Shown: positions 9,395 to 18,961 of the stretch, one piece after another
How positions within the stretch are numbered: position 1 is the stretch's first letter
How the letters are laid out: every line of letters starts with the position of its first letter
Origin: CAWJFP01 sp963842155
GTDB lineage: Bacteria > Pseudomonadota > Alphaproteobacteria > JACZXZ01
DNA length: 64,000 bases
Reading direction: 5' to 3'
NCBI GenBank assembly: GCA_963842155.1
Contig: CAWJFP010000040.1
Location: forward strand, 193,220-257,219
Made by a program: the position numbers and the translations under genes
The notes under the pieces: generated by a model
The model's input: the letters and a program-made list of their open reading frames with translations, nothing else
Database searches by the model: none
What the model was told of the DNA's origin: nothing

Positions 9395-11023
9395 TTAGAC
9401 GAGCCGGCTTTGCGCCACCGCCGCCTTGATGAAGGAGGTGAATAGCGGATGCGGCTCGAGCGGCTTCGATTTGAGCTCGGGATGGAATTGCACGCCGATG
9501 AACCAGGGATGGCTCGGGATCTCGACGATCTCCGGCAGCTCGCCGTCGGGCGACATGCCGGAGAAGCGCAAGCCCGCCTTCTCGAGCTGGCTCTTGTAGT
9601 TGATGTTGACCTCGTAGCGATGGCGGTGGCGCTCGCTGATGCGGTCCGCGCCGTAGACCTCGCGCACGCGGCTGCCCTCGGCGAGGATGCAATCATAGGC
9701 GCCGAGCCGCATGGTGCCGCCCAGATTGTCGCCGATCGCGCGCATCTCGCGCTGGTTCCCGCGCATCCATTCGGTCAGCAGCCCGACCACCGGATGCGGC
9801 GTCGAGCCGAACTCGGTCGAGCCCGCGCCTGCGAGCCCCGCCTCGTGGCGCGCCGCCTCGATCACCGCCATCTGCATGCCGAAGCAGATGCCGAAATAGG
9901 GCACCTTCCGCTCGCGCGCGAAGCGCGCCGCCTCGATCTTGCCCTCGGTGCCGCGTCCGCCGAAGCCGCCCGGCACGAGGATGCCATGCACGCCTTCGAG
10001 ATGCTGGATCGTATCGTCGCGCTCGAAGATCTCTGAATCGATCCAGTTCATGTTGACGCGCACCTGGTTGGCGACACCGCCGTGAATCAGCGCTTCCAGC
10101 AGCGATTTGTAGGAATCGGGAAGGTGCGTGTATTTGCCGACGACGGCGATGGTCACCTCGCCCTCGGGATGATGGATGCGCTCGACCAGGTTCTGCCAGC
10201 GCTCGAGCTCGGGCTCGGCCTCCTGCTTGACGGCGAAATGCCGCATGACCTGGTTGTCGAAGCCCTCGGCGTGGTAGCGCAGCGGCACCTCGTAGATCGA
10301 GGTCACGTCGAGCGCCTGGATCACGCATTCCTCGCGCACATTGCAGAAGAGCGCGATCTTGCGGCGCTCGCCCAAGGGGATCGGCCGCTCGCTGCGGCAA
10401 AGAATGATGTCGGGCTTGATGCCGACGCTCTGCAGCTCCTTGACCGAATGCTGGGTGGGCTTCGTCTTGATCTCGTGCGAGCTCGCGATATAGGGCACGA
10501 GCGTGAGATGCACGAACATGGTGCGCTCGGGCCCGAGCTCGTTGCCGAGCTGGCGGATCGCCTCGAGGAAGGGCAGCCCCTCGATGTCGCCCACCGTGCC
10601 GCCGATCTCGCAGAGCACGAAATCGGCGCCGCCCGCATCCGCCAGGATGAAATCCTTGATGGCGTCGGTGATATGCGGGATCACCTGCACGGTGGCGCCG
10701 AGATAGTCGCCGCGCCGCTCGCGCGCGATCACGTCGGAATAGATGCGTCCCGTCGTGATGTTGTCGCTGCGCCGCGAGGGCACGCCGGTGAAGCGCTCGT
10801 AATGGCCGAGATCGAGGTCGGTCTCGGCGCCGTCGTCGGTGACGTAGACCTCGCCATGCTGATAGGGGCTCATCGTCCCCGGATCGACATTGATGTAGGG
10901 GTCGAGCTTGCGCAGCCGCACCGTGAAGCCGCGCGCCTGGAGAAGCGCGCCGAGCGACGCCGACGCGATGCCTTTGCCGAGGGAGGAGACCACGCCGCCG
11001 GTAATGAAGATGTACCGCTGCAT
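9395..11023 (-). CDS. pyrG: CTP synthase
   Basis: Amidates UTP to CTP using glutamine. The 542 residues comprise an N-terminal amidoligase domain (FITGGVVSSLGKGI with the P-loop; CEIGGTVGDIEGLPF) and a class I glutamine amidotransferase domain. The amidotransferase nucleophile is the cysteine of GICFGMQ near residue 380, with the His-Glu pair in GVQFHPELKS near 516. The length is typical. It begins 93 bases after secG, with a hairpin between the two genes. Confidence 0.97.
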   Translation of the reverse strand: MQRYIFITGGVVSSLGKGIASASLGALLQARGFTVRLRKLDPYINVDPGTMSPYQHGEVYVTDDGAETDLDLGHYERFTGVPSRRSDNITTGRIYSDVIARERRGDYLGATVQVIPHITDAIKDFILADAGGADFVLCEIGGTVGDIEGLPFLEAIRQLGNELGPERTMFVHLTLVPYIASSHEIKTKPTQHSVKELQSVGIKPDIILCRSERPIPLGERRKIALFCNVREECVIQALDVTSIYEVPLRYHAEGFDNQVMRHFAVKQEAEPELERWQNLVERIHHPEGEVTIAVVGKYTHLPDSYKSLLEALIHGGVANQVRVNMNWIDSEIFERDDTIQHLEGVHGILVPGGFGGRGTEGKIEAARFARERKVPYFGICFGMQMAVIEAARHEAGLAGAGSTEFGSTPHPVVGLLTEWMRGNQREMRAIGDNLGGTMRLGAYDCILAEGSRVREVYGADRISERHRHRYEVNINYKSQLEKAGLRFSGMSPDGELPEIVEIPSHPWFIGVQFHPELKSKPLEPHPLFTSFIKAAVAQSRLV

Positions 11024-11066
11024 GGACCTAAACTATATCCGCGGCCGCGCCGATGCCCAAGCGAAA

Positions 11067-11088
11067 GAGGCGGCCCGAAGACCGCCTC
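11067..11088 (-). terminator. Hairpin between secG and pyrG
   Basis: On the minus strand GAGGCGG pairs with CCGCCTC around an 8-base loop and is followed by TTTC. It lies just downstream of the secG stop, so it could be a weak or partial terminator that separates secG from pyrG. The T run is short. Confidence 0.45.
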
Positions 11089-11116
11089 GCGTGAAATAAT
11101 TGCCTTGACAGGATTC

Positions 11117-11551
11117 TCACTTTGCGACCGGCGGCGACGGAGTCTGCGAGGCCGGCGGCGACGCCGGAGCCGCCGTGCCCGGCTGAGCGCCTGTGGCGGC
11201 CGGGGCGGCCGCGGGTGCCATGGGAGGGGCGGGGCTCGCCGGCTGGGCGGGCGGCTGGGCCGGCGCCCCAGGCACAACAGTCCCGTGGGCGGCCGGCGGC
11301 TCGAGGATCGAGCGACGCTGCGGCGCATGGCTCGCGAGGAAGGCCAGGATCAGGCTCGTCGCCATGAAGCAGGCGGCGAGGATCGCCGTGGTCCGGGTCA
11401 GGAGGTTGGCGGCGCCGCGGCCGGTCATGAAGCCGCCCATCCCGCCCCCGCCGCCGATGCCGAGCGCGCCGCCCTCGCTACGCTGCAACAGCACCGTGAC
11501 GATGAGCGCCAGGGCAATAATCAAATGAATCACTACAACGACAGCCGTCAT
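11117..11551 (-). CDS. secG: Preprotein translocase subunit SecG
   Basis: Small inner-membrane subunit of the SecYEG channel. The N-terminal half shows two membrane segments (about 3-22 and 54-72) flanking the glycine-rich loop GGALGIGGGGGMGGFMTGRG, the hallmark of SecG. The C-terminal 70 residues are a low-complexity Pro/Ala tail, making the protein longer (144) than the E. coli version. Such tails are common in alphaproteobacteria. It sits between tpiA and pyrG, the usual neighbours of secG. Confidence 0.93.
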   Translation of the reverse strand: MTAVVVVIHLIIALALIVTVLLQRSEGGALGIGGGGGMGGFMTGRGAANLLTRTTAILAACFMATSLILAFLASHAPQRRSILEPPAAHGTVVPGAPAQPPAQPASPAPPMAPAAAPAATGAQPGTAAPASPPASQTPSPPVAK

Positions 11552-11676
11552 CGTCCTGGATCACTCTATTGGGGGATTGCCGTCCAGGGCGGATATAGCG
11601 ATTCGCGCGCGGCTCCGCCAGTGCCGAGTTGCCGCGAGGCCTGGTGTCGTGGATTTGCAGTTCCTAAGATTTCGAT

Positions 11677-11694
11677 GCGAATTTCGGATTCGCC
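11677..11694. repeat. 18-base palindromic motif, copy 1
   Basis: The sequence GCGAATTTCGGATTCGCC lies between secG and tpiA; its first 17 bases form a hairpin (GCGAAT/ATTCGC arms). The identical 18-mer occurs again at 57220-57237, far away and in unrelated context, so it is probably a dispersed intergenic repeat. Confidence 0.6.
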
Positions 11695-11697
11695 GCA

Positions 11698-12474
11698 CTA
11701 GCGCCGGGCCGCGCGGCAGGCTTGCGCAATGGCGAGAAAGGATTGGGCCTTGAGGCTCGCGCTTCCGACGAGCGCTCCCTCGACCTCGGGCAAGGAGAGG
11801 ATGGCGCCGGCGTTGTCGCCATCGACCGAGCCGCCATAGATGACACGCGGGCCGTCATAATCGCCCTTCCCGCCGGCGAGCTCGCTCCGGATCATGGCGT
11901 GGACCGCCGCGATCTCCTGGGGGTTGGGGGTGCGCCCGCTGCCGATGGCCCAGACCGGCTCATAGGCGACGACGATATCGGCGACATTTCCGCTTGCGGG
12001 CAGCGACTGCGCGAGCTGGCGCCGCACCACCTCGAAGGCTCGGCCGGAGCGGCGCTCGGCCTCCGTCTCGCCGACGCAGAGGATGGCAACCAGCCCGGCG
12101 CGGCGCGCGGCCGCGATTTTGGCCCGCACCTGCTCGCTCGTCTCGCCATGGCCGCCGCGCCGCTCGGAATGGCCCAGGATGACGTAGCGGCAGCCCGCCT
12201 CGGCGAGCATCTCGGCGCTGATGTCGCCGGTATGGGCCCCGCTCGGCTCGGCATGGCAATCCTGCCCGCCGACGGCAATGACGCTGCCGCGAAGCAACTC
12301 CGCCACCCGGCTCAGGAGCGTCGCCGGCGGACAGACCAAAAGCTCGCAGGGCAGGGTCGCGCCGGCCAGTCCGGACTTGATGGCCGAGACGAGCGCGAGC
12401 CCGTCGAGCCCCTGCCCGCCCGGGCCGAGCCCGTTCATCTTCCAGTTGCCGGCGATCAAAGGGAGACGTGCCAT
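11698..12474 (-). CDS. tpiA: Triose-phosphate isomerase
   Basis: Interconverts dihydroxyacetone phosphate and glyceraldehyde 3-phosphate. The 258-residue sequence shows the N-terminal GNWKMNG (Lys12), the catalytic histidine in ILGHSERR, and the catalytic glutamate in VAYEPVWAIGSGRTP, with the phosphate-binding YGGSVDGDN near the end. It is divergent from the PpiD-type gene at 12678, and the 200 bases between them must hold both promoters. Downstream is secG after 146 bases. Confidence 0.96.
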   Translation of the reverse strand: MARLPLIAGNWKMNGLGPGGQGLDGLALVSAIKSGLAGATLPCELLVCPPATLLSRVAELLRGSVIAVGGQDCHAEPSGAHTGDISAEMLAEAGCRYVILGHSERRGGHGETSEQVRAKIAAARRAGLVAILCVGETEAERRSGRAFEVVRRQLAQSLPASGNVADIVVAYEPVWAIGSGRTPNPQEIAAVHAMIRSELAGGKGDYDGPRVIYGGSVDGDNAGAILSLPEVEGALVGSASLKAQSFLAIAQACRAARR

Positions 12475-12677
12475 GCTTCCGCGGGAAAGAGAGCGAGGAC
12501 GGAGGCTCTTACCATAGGGCCGGCGGGTGCTGCCAGCGATGGCGGCGGCAGGCCGCCATCTTGCCCGGAAATCGCATGTTGCCGCGCCCCGAGCGCACTT
12601 CTATGATGCGCGCCGCCTCGCCGCGCAGGCGTGGGAAGCCCGATTTGTCAACATCTTAGCAAGGCGATTTTCGATCG

Positions 12678-14576
12678 ATGCCGGAGCAGCGGACTACGCT
12701 CAAGACCATCCTGACGCGCATCATCTTCAGCATCATGCTCGGCATGCTGATCGTGAGTTTCGCCATCTGGGGTATCGGCGACATCTTCCGTGCCGCCGGG
12801 AACCGCAAGGCGCTGGCCGAGGTGGGGTCCGTGCAAATCTCGCCGCAGCAATTCCAAGAGACCTATAAGCGCGAGCTGCGCCGACTGCAGAATGCCGTGG
12901 GCGAGCCGATCGACGCGCAACGGGCGCGCGAGCTGCGCGTGCCGCAGCGCGTGCTGCAGGACATGATCGCGCGCGTGCTGTTCGAGCTTGCGGCGCGCGA
13001 CGCCGGCGTGGCGGTCGGCGATCCCGTGGTGCGCCAGGCCATCGTCAACAATCCCGCCTTCCACGACGCCGACGGGAAATTCGACCGCGAGCGCTTCGAG
13101 GCGCTGGTCAGCAATGCCGGCTACAACGAGGACGGCTTCATCGACCTCATGCGCCACGACCTCGCGCGGGCGCAGGTGACGGACGCGGTGATCGCCGGGG
13201 CCACCGTCCCCCCCGAGCAGGCGGAGGCGATCTACCGATATCGCAACGAGCGCCGCGTCGCCGAGATTCTTACCGTCACGGCCTCCTCGATCAAGAACGT
13301 ACCCCAGCCGAGCGACGCCGACCTCGCCGCCTATCACAAGGATCATGCGGAGCAATTCACCGCGCCCGAATACCGCACCGTCGCGGCGGTGCATCTGACC
13401 CCGGCCGAGCTCGCGCCGCAGCTCCAGGTTCCGGAGGACAAGATCAAGGAAGAGTATGAGGCGCGCGCCGCGGAGTTCCAGGCTCCCGAGCAGCGCGCCG
13501 CGCGCCAGATCCTGGTCGGCGACGAGGCTAAGGCCAAGGAGGTGCAGGATCTTCTGGCCAAGGGCACCAGCTTCGAGGACGCGGCGAAGAAGGTGACCGG
13601 CCAGCCGCCGATCGATCTCGGCATGGTGCAGGAGAGCGATTTCCTCGGCGGGCCGGAGCTGGCCCAGGCGGTGTTCGCGCTCAAGTCGGGCGAGGCGACC
13701 GCGCCGGTCCATACGGCGCTCGGCTGGCATATCGTCCAGGTCACCAAGGTCGAGCCGGCGCGGAGCAAGACGCTCGCCGAAGTGCATGACCAGATCCTGC
13801 ATGATCTGCAGATGCACGAGGCGAACGACACGATCTACAGCCTCGGCAACAAGCTGCAAGATCTGCTCGGCGGCGGCACCACCCTCGAGGAGGCGGCGAA
13901 GAAGCTCAAGCTGAAGCTCATCCAGGTCGCCGCGGTGGACGGCGAGGGCAAGGGCCCGGACGGCAAACCCGTGCCCGACCTGCCGCAAAGCCCGAAGTTC
14001 ATCCAGACGGTCTTCTCGAGCCAGGCGGGCCCGGTGAGCGATCTCATCGACGACGGCAATGGCGGCTATCTTGTCATCCGGGTCGACAAGGTCACGCCGA
14101 GCGCGCTGCGGCCGCTCGCCGAGGTACGCGACCAGGTAGCCAAGGCCTGGCAGGACGAAGAACGCCGGCGCGAGGCGGAAAAGACCGCGGCCGCCCTGCT
14201 CGACCGCGCCAAGGGCGGCGCCGCGCTCGGCACGCTCGCCCAGGAGGGCGGCTATCCCTTTACGGTGATCAAGCCCGTCACCCGCACGGGCGAGGGCGCG
14301 GGAATAAATCTCCCGCCCGAGCTCGTCGCCGCGCTCTTCGCCGCCAAGCCGGGCGAGGTGGTGAAGGCGTCGGCGCCCACGGGCGCGATGATCGCGAAGC
14401 TCACCGAGATCGTCCCCGCCGATCCCAAGGCCGACCCGGTCGGCCTCGCCAAGCTGCGAGAGCAGCTGCGCGGCGCCGCCGACACGGACCTGCTCGATTC
14501 CTACGAGGAGGCCTTGAGCCGGCGCTATGGGGTCGAGATCAACAGCGGCTTGCTCGACAGCCTGACCGGCTCATGA
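12678..14576 (+). CDS. ppiD: PpiD-type periplasmic peptidyl-prolyl isomerase
   Basis: Membrane-anchored periplasmic folding factor. The 632 residues begin with a cytoplasmic stretch and a single membrane segment (about 17-37, IIFSIMLGMLIVSFAIWGIG). A SurA_N-like chaperone region follows, then a parvulin-type rotamase domain from about 270 to 360 (RAARQILVGDEAKAKEVQDL, GWHIVQVTKVEPA), and a long C-terminal SurA-like part. Overall architecture matches PpiD rather than SurA because of the retained N-terminal anchor. Its stop overlaps the trpE start (ATGA), so the two are translationally coupled, a known alphaproteobacterial arrangement. Confidence 0.9.
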   Translation: MPEQRTTLKTILTRIIFSIMLGMLIVSFAIWGIGDIFRAAGNRKALAEVGSVQISPQQFQETYKRELRRLQNAVGEPIDAQRARELRVPQRVLQDMIARVLFELAARDAGVAVGDPVVRQAIVNNPAFHDADGKFDRERFEALVSNAGYNEDGFIDLMRHDLARAQVTDAVIAGATVPPEQAEAIYRYRNERRVAEILTVTASSIKNVPQPSDADLAAYHKDHAEQFTAPEYRTVAAVHLTPAELAPQLQVPEDKIKEEYEARAAEFQAPEQRAARQILVGDEAKAKEVQDLLAKGTSFEDAAKKVTGQPPIDLGMVQESDFLGGPELAQAVFALKSGEATAPVHTALGWHIVQVTKVEPARSKTLAEVHDQILHDLQMHEANDTIYSLGNKLQDLLGGGTTLEEAAKKLKLKLIQVAAVDGEGKGPDGKPVPDLPQSPKFIQTVFSSQAGPVSDLIDDGNGGYLVIRVDKVTPSALRPLAEVRDQVAKAWQDEERRREAEKTAAALLDRAKGGAALGTLAQEGGYPFTVIKPVTRTGEGAGINLPPELVAALFAAKPGEVVKASAPTGAMIAKLTEIVPADPKADPVGLAKLREQLRGAADTDLLDSYEEALSRRYGVEINSGLLDSLTGS

Positions 14577-16075
14577 GCCTCCAGCCGGAGTTTGCGGACT
14601 TCGCCGCGCGATACGCGGCGGGGGGCGCCCAGGTGGCGTGGACGACGCTGATCGCCGACCTCGACACGCCCGTCTCGGCCATGCTCAAGCTGGCCGATGG
14701 GCGGCCCAACGCATTCCTTTTCGAATCGGTCGAGCGCGGCGTGCGCAACCGCTATTCCTTCGTCGGGCTGAAGCCGGACCTCATCTGGCGCTGCCGCGGC
14801 GGCCGCGCCGAGATCAATCGCCGGGCCCGCATCGACCCCGACGCCTTCGTCGCCGCGCGCGAACCGCCGCTCGAAGCCTTGCGCGCGCTCGTCGCGGAAT
14901 GCCGTTTCGAGCTGCCGCCGGGCCTGCCTCCCATGGCGTCGGGGCTCTTCGGCTATATGGGTTACGACATGGTGCGCCAGACGGAGCGCCTGCCCGACGC
15001 CAATCCCGACAAGCTCGGCCTGCCCGAGGCCCTGTTCCTGCGCCCGACCGTCGTCGCGGTCTTCGACAGCCTCGAGGACACGGTGACGCTGTTCACGCCG
15101 GTCTGGCCCGAGGCGGGTGTCGGCGCCGAGCGAGCCTACGATCTGGCGCGCGAGCGGCTGCACGACCTGATCGCGGATTTCGAGCGCAGCGTGAGCTACC
15201 GCCGGGAGAGCGGCAGCGGGCCCGCCGCGCTCGAGGAGCCGCGCTCGAACATGACGCGCGAGGCCTATCACCTGGCGGTCGAGCGCGCGAAGGACTATAT
15301 CCGCGCGGGCGACATCTTCCAGGTCGTGCCCTCGCAGCGCTTCGCCGTTCCTTTTCGCCTGCCGCCCTTCGCGCTCTACCGCGCCTTGCGGCGTCTCAAC
15401 CCCTCGCCCTTTCTTTTCTTCCTCGATTTGGGCGCCTTCGCCGTGGTGGGCTCGAGCCCCGAGATCCTGGTGCGCCTGCGCGAGGGCGTGGTGACCATCC
15501 GCCCCATCGCCGGCACGCGCCCGCGCGGGCGCGACGCCGCCGAGGACAAGGCGCTGGCGCAGGAGCTCATCGCCGATCCCAAGGAGCTGGCCGAGCATCT
15601 CATGCTGCTCGACCTGGCGCGCAACGACGTGGGCCGCGTGGCCGCGGTGGGCACGGTGCGGGTAACCGAGAAGATGGCGATCGAGCATTACTCGCACGTC
15701 ATGCATATCGTCTCGAACGTCGAGGGCAGGCTCGATCCGCGGCACGATGCCATCGACACGCTGATGGCCGGCTTTCCCGCAGGGACCGTGTCGGGCGCGC
15801 CCAAGATCCGCGCCATGGAGATCATCGACGAGCTGGAGAGCGAGCGGCGCGGCGTCTATGGCGGCGCGGTCGGCTATTTCGCCGCGAACGGCGCGATGGA
15901 CACCTGCATCGCCCTACGCACGGCGGTCGTCAAGGACGGCATCATGTACGTGCAGGCCGGCGGCGGCGTGGTGGCCGACAGCGATCCCGAGGCCGAGTAT
16001 CAGGAGACGCGCAGCAAGGCGCGCGCGCTCATCCGCGCCGCCGAGGAGGCGGTGCGCTTCGCCGAGCGGCGATAG
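14573..16075 (+). CDS. trpE: Anthranilate synthase component I
   Basis: First enzyme of tryptophan synthesis, converting chorismate to anthranilate with ammonia from TrpG. The 500-residue protein has the N-terminal regulatory region (FLFESVERG resembles the tryptophan-binding LLES element). It also has the chorismate-binding domain with PIAGTRPRGR, DLARNDVGRVA and GTVSGAPKIRAMEII. It overlaps ppiD by 4 bases. Its partner trpG is not adjacent: two unrelated genes (16.2-18.9 kb) separate trpE from trpG-trpD-trpC. It is not a TrpE-TrpG fusion, unlike in many rhizobia. Confidence 0.96.
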   Translation: MSLQPEFADFAARYAAGGAQVAWTTLIADLDTPVSAMLKLADGRPNAFLFESVERGVRNRYSFVGLKPDLIWRCRGGRAEINRRARIDPDAFVAAREPPLEALRALVAECRFELPPGLPPMASGLFGYMGYDMVRQTERLPDANPDKLGLPEALFLRPTVVAVFDSLEDTVTLFTPVWPEAGVGAERAYDLARERLHDLIADFERSVSYRRESGSGPAALEEPRSNMTREAYHLAVERAKDYIRAGDIFQVVPSQRFAVPFRLPPFALYRALRRLNPSPFLFFLDLGAFAVVGSSPEILVRLREGVVTIRPIAGTRPRGRDAAEDKALAQELIADPKELAEHLMLLDLARNDVGRVAAVGTVRVTEKMAIEHYSHVMHIVSNVEGRLDPRHDAIDTLMAGFPAGTVSGAPKIRAMEIIDELESERRGVYGGAVGYFAANGAMDTCIALRTAVVKDGIMYVQAGGGVVADSDPEAEYQETRSKARALIRAAEEAVRFAERR

Positions 16076-16124
16076 GGCGTGCAGCCATAAACGAAGAGAA
16101 GCCTTCATCCGGCGGGAATGTCGC

Positions 16125-16130
16125 TATAAT
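16125..16130 (+). promoter_or_regulatory. Possible -10 element before the radical SAM gene
   Basis: A perfect TATAAT lies about 65 bases before the ATG at 16195, in the gap after trpE. No convincing -35 hexamer is seen at 16-18 bases, so the call is weak. Confidence 0.25.
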
Positions 16131-16194
16131 GAACTATGACGTCACTGATTTCGCATCGGCTGAGGGGTAGATCGGCGAGCAAAGGGCGGCGGCG

Positions 16195-17732
16195 ATGAGC
16201 CCGAACGTGCTTTTGGTGTCTCCGAAGTTCAATCCGAACTCGTTCTGGAGCCTGCAGGCGGCTTGCGATTTCTATGGCGCGCGCTGTCCGGCGCCGCCGC
16301 TCGGGCTGATCACGGTCGCGGCGATGTTGCCCCGCGACTGGAACGTTCGCTTGATCAACCGGAACGCAGAAGAGCTGACCGCGCGCGACCTCGATTGGGC
16401 CGACATGGTCATGACCGGCGGCATGTTGCCGCAGCAGCAGGACACCCTCGAAGTCATGGCGGCTGTGCGGCGCGCGCGGCAAGCCGACGGTGGTCGGCGG
16501 TCCCGACCCGATGTCGAGCCCCGAGGTCTATCGCGATGCCGATTTCCTGGTGCTCGGCGAAGCCGAGGGACTCATCGACCAGTTCATCGCGGCGTGGCGG
16601 AGTGGCGCGCGAAAGGGCGTGTTCGAGGGCGAGAAGTTTCAGGCCGATGTCACCAAGAGCCCGGTGCCGCGCTTCGATCTCATCGACGCCAGGCATTATC
16701 TCCATGTCGGCGTGCAGTTCTCGCGCGGCTGCCCCTTCAATTGCGAGTTCTGCGACATCATCGAGCTCTACGGCCGCGTTCCGCGCGCCAAGACCAATGA
16801 GCAGATGCTGCCGCGAGTTGGACGCGCTCTATCTCACCGGCTACCGTGGCCACGTTTCTTTCGTCGACGACAACATGATAGGCAACAAGAAGGCGCTGAA
16901 GCGGCTTCTGCCGGCGCTGGCGGAATGGCAGAGGCGCAGGCGCTATCCGTTCGAATTCTCGACCGAAGCGTCGATGAACTTGGCGGACGACGACGAGCTG
17001 CTTGCGATGATGCGCGCGGCCAATTTCTTCCTGGTGTTCATCGGCATCGAGAGTCCCGACACGGAGACGCTGATCTCGACGCAGAAGAAGCAGAACACGC
17101 GACGAAGCCTCGCCGACAGCGTTCACAAGGTCTATGCCGCGGGGATGATCGTGATCGCCGGTTTCATCGTCGGCTTCGACACCGAAAAGTCCGGCTCCGG
17201 CGTCGCCGAGGCCATGATCGATTGCATCGAGGCGACCAGCATCCCGATCTGCATGGTCGGACTGCTGACCGCGCTGCCGAACACGCAACTGACGCGGCGG
17301 CTGCAACGCGAAGGGCGGTTGCTGCCGATCGACATGGCCGGCGGCGACCAATGTACCAGCGGGCTCAATTTCGTGACGCTGCGGCCACGCCGGGAAATCC
17401 TCGCGGATTACAGATTGGTGCTGGAACGCGTCTATCGACCAGCCGCCTATTTCGAGCGCTTGCGAACCATGGCGCGCACGCTCGACCGGCCGGTCTATTC
17501 GCGGCCGTCGCTGAAAGGCCTGGCGCGGGCGCTAAGCCTGTTGGCCCGTCTCGCCTGGCTGATGACCGTGCAGCGACGCGAATTGCGGCCCTATTTCTGG
17601 GGTACCTTGACCGACACCGCGCGCCATAAAATCGGCAACCTGCAATATGTCGTCGTCGAAATGATCCTTTATCTGCATCTCGGCCGGTTTGCGCGCTTCG
17701 TGATCGCGGAATTGGAGCGGCAGCGAATGTGA
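16195..17732 (+). CDS. B12-binding-like radical SAM protein, DUF4070 type (two frame breaks)
   Basis: Reading across two single-base insertions (about 16477 and about 16814) gives a 511-residue protein. Residues 1-150 resemble the B12-binding Rossmann-like domain seen before many radical SAM domains (LLVSPKFNPNSFW, PLGLITVAAMLP, KPTVVGGPDP), but no canonical DXHXXG is visible. Then comes a radical SAM core with CPFNCEFC as CX3CX2C, followed by DIIELYGRVPRAKT and VSFVDDNMIGNKKA. The C-terminal region fits the DUF4070 group, which includes hopanoid methylases such as HpnP. Substrate is not predictable here: no hopanoid genes lie nearby. It sits inside the trp region between trpE and trpG and converges on the gene at 17827. 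Confidence 0.8.
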
Positions 17733-17826
17733 GCCCGGGTGCGCGAGGCTTGCGTGCCGGGTCGTCGCCAGAATCGCTCTCGAAGGGGACCTTACGGTGC
17801 TTGGACTGCGAGGGGCCGTTCTTCGC

Positions 17827-18927
17827 TCATTCCCGACTATCGCCGTTCGCGCTCCGAGGCTGCCCGCCCATTCGGCGAATATCGTCGGCCTCCCGCTTGA
17901 AAGCCGAATCTCGGATGGCGCCCATCGCCTTATTTCGGCATTCCAAGAATATCAGATTTTTGCTCATCAATTTGGACTTTAGAGACTCTTCCTCGATCGT
18001 CAGCGGAGCGTCGTTCTCGTTAGATTTGTCGTTGAGCTTGGCAAGTACAAAGCGGTCTTGCCGGCTCAGATTGACGCATTGAGGCATCAATGTCTCCTCG
18101 ATTTCCCGTTCGAAGGCCGCCTTCCGGATATCGTCGAGCATATTCTTTTTGCAGGAAAGAAAGTCTTCGGCCTGGGCAGAAGATCGAGCCCTAAGAGCCT
18201 GATCCCCCCCCACTGGCGAAGCTCCCTCGCCGTCTGCCGATTCGATTTGCCGTTCTTGGTCCATGCTGTCGCCGGCACATTTGGCGCGCAATATTTCCGC
18301 AATCGACGGAACTGGCCCCATGAGGTGGCGAGCCTTGTTATTGGCTTCCCGCCATGTGACGACATAGGAATTCTGCAAATTTGCCGACATCATCTTTTCG
18401 ATCCAGGAAGCATCGACCTCCATGTTTTGCAGGTACGCAGCGACCTTGAGCATCTCTTGCTTTAGCGCTGTCTCATATCCGACGCCGGAGAGTTTGCCCG
18501 ACAGCTCCGCGAGAATGTACGGCCTATGCAAGACCAGGTAATTGCCAAACCGGTCGATTCCCCCCGCATAGACCAGGAAACATGCGCTGGCGCAAATCAC
18601 GTTCTTCCAATTGTCTGCCAAAACCGAGCTGCGGGGCGGATGATCGGTGTCCCATACCGGGGCGACTGTCTTCAGCCGCAGCCGACGGATCATGGTTCCC
18701 AGCTTCATCGCCTCGTCGACGTCCCCACCCGTCGACATCAGGTAGACGGTGTCGATAGCAGGCCCATAGATCATGTAGAAATCTAGCAATTTGGTGAGTA
18801 ATCGTGCCGCGTCTCCGGGAACGATGTCGCCTTCGACCTTCATTCCCCAACGAAATTGGCCATCCGTGCCCCGCGCCTGCTCGATCGTGGCGGCGTTCGC
18901 CGACCCGGACCACAAGCCGACGATCAA
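17827..18927 (-). CDS. ClpP-fold periplasmic protein (COG3904-like)
   Basis: A 366-residue exported protein on the opposite strand to its trp neighbours. The N-terminal half looks like the ClpP/crotonase fold of predicted periplasmic proteins. It has STGGDVDEAMKLGTMIRRL (like the glycine-rich oxyanion loop), CASACFLVYAGG with a serine at the nucleophile position, and LHRPY with a possible catalytic histidine. The C-terminal 150 residues are charged, with two similar cysteine-containing stretches (SCKKNMLDDIRKAAFEREIE and ECRNKAMGAIRDSAFKREAD). The start is unsettled. TTG at 18927 cuts a signal peptide (hydrophobic run up to SGSANA) whose in-frame extension reaches 18957 without an ATG. An ATG at 18961 would serve if one base near 18949 is extra. 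Base composition is more AT-rich than its neighbours, suggesting acquisition. Confidence 0.6.
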   Translation of the reverse strand: MIVGLWSGSANAATIEQARGTDGQFRWGMKVEGDIVPGDAARLLTKLLDFYMIYGPAIDTVYLMSTGGDVDEAMKLGTMIRRLRLKTVAPVWDTDHPPRSSVLADNWKNVICASACFLVYAGGIDRFGNYLVLHRPYILAELSGKLSGVGYETALKQEMLKVAAYLQNMEVDASWIEKMMSANLQNSYVVTWREANNKARHLMGPVPSIAEILRAKCAGDSMDQERQIESADGEGASPVGGDQALRARSSAQAEDFLSCKKNMLDDIRKAAFEREIEETLMPQCVNLSRQDRFVLAKLNDKSNENDAPLTIEEESLKSKLMSKNLIFLECRNKAMGAIRDSAFKREADDIRRMGGQPRSANGDSRE

Positions 18928-18961
18928 TACGGCGATCAGATGATGGAAGCTCAGGTATCAC

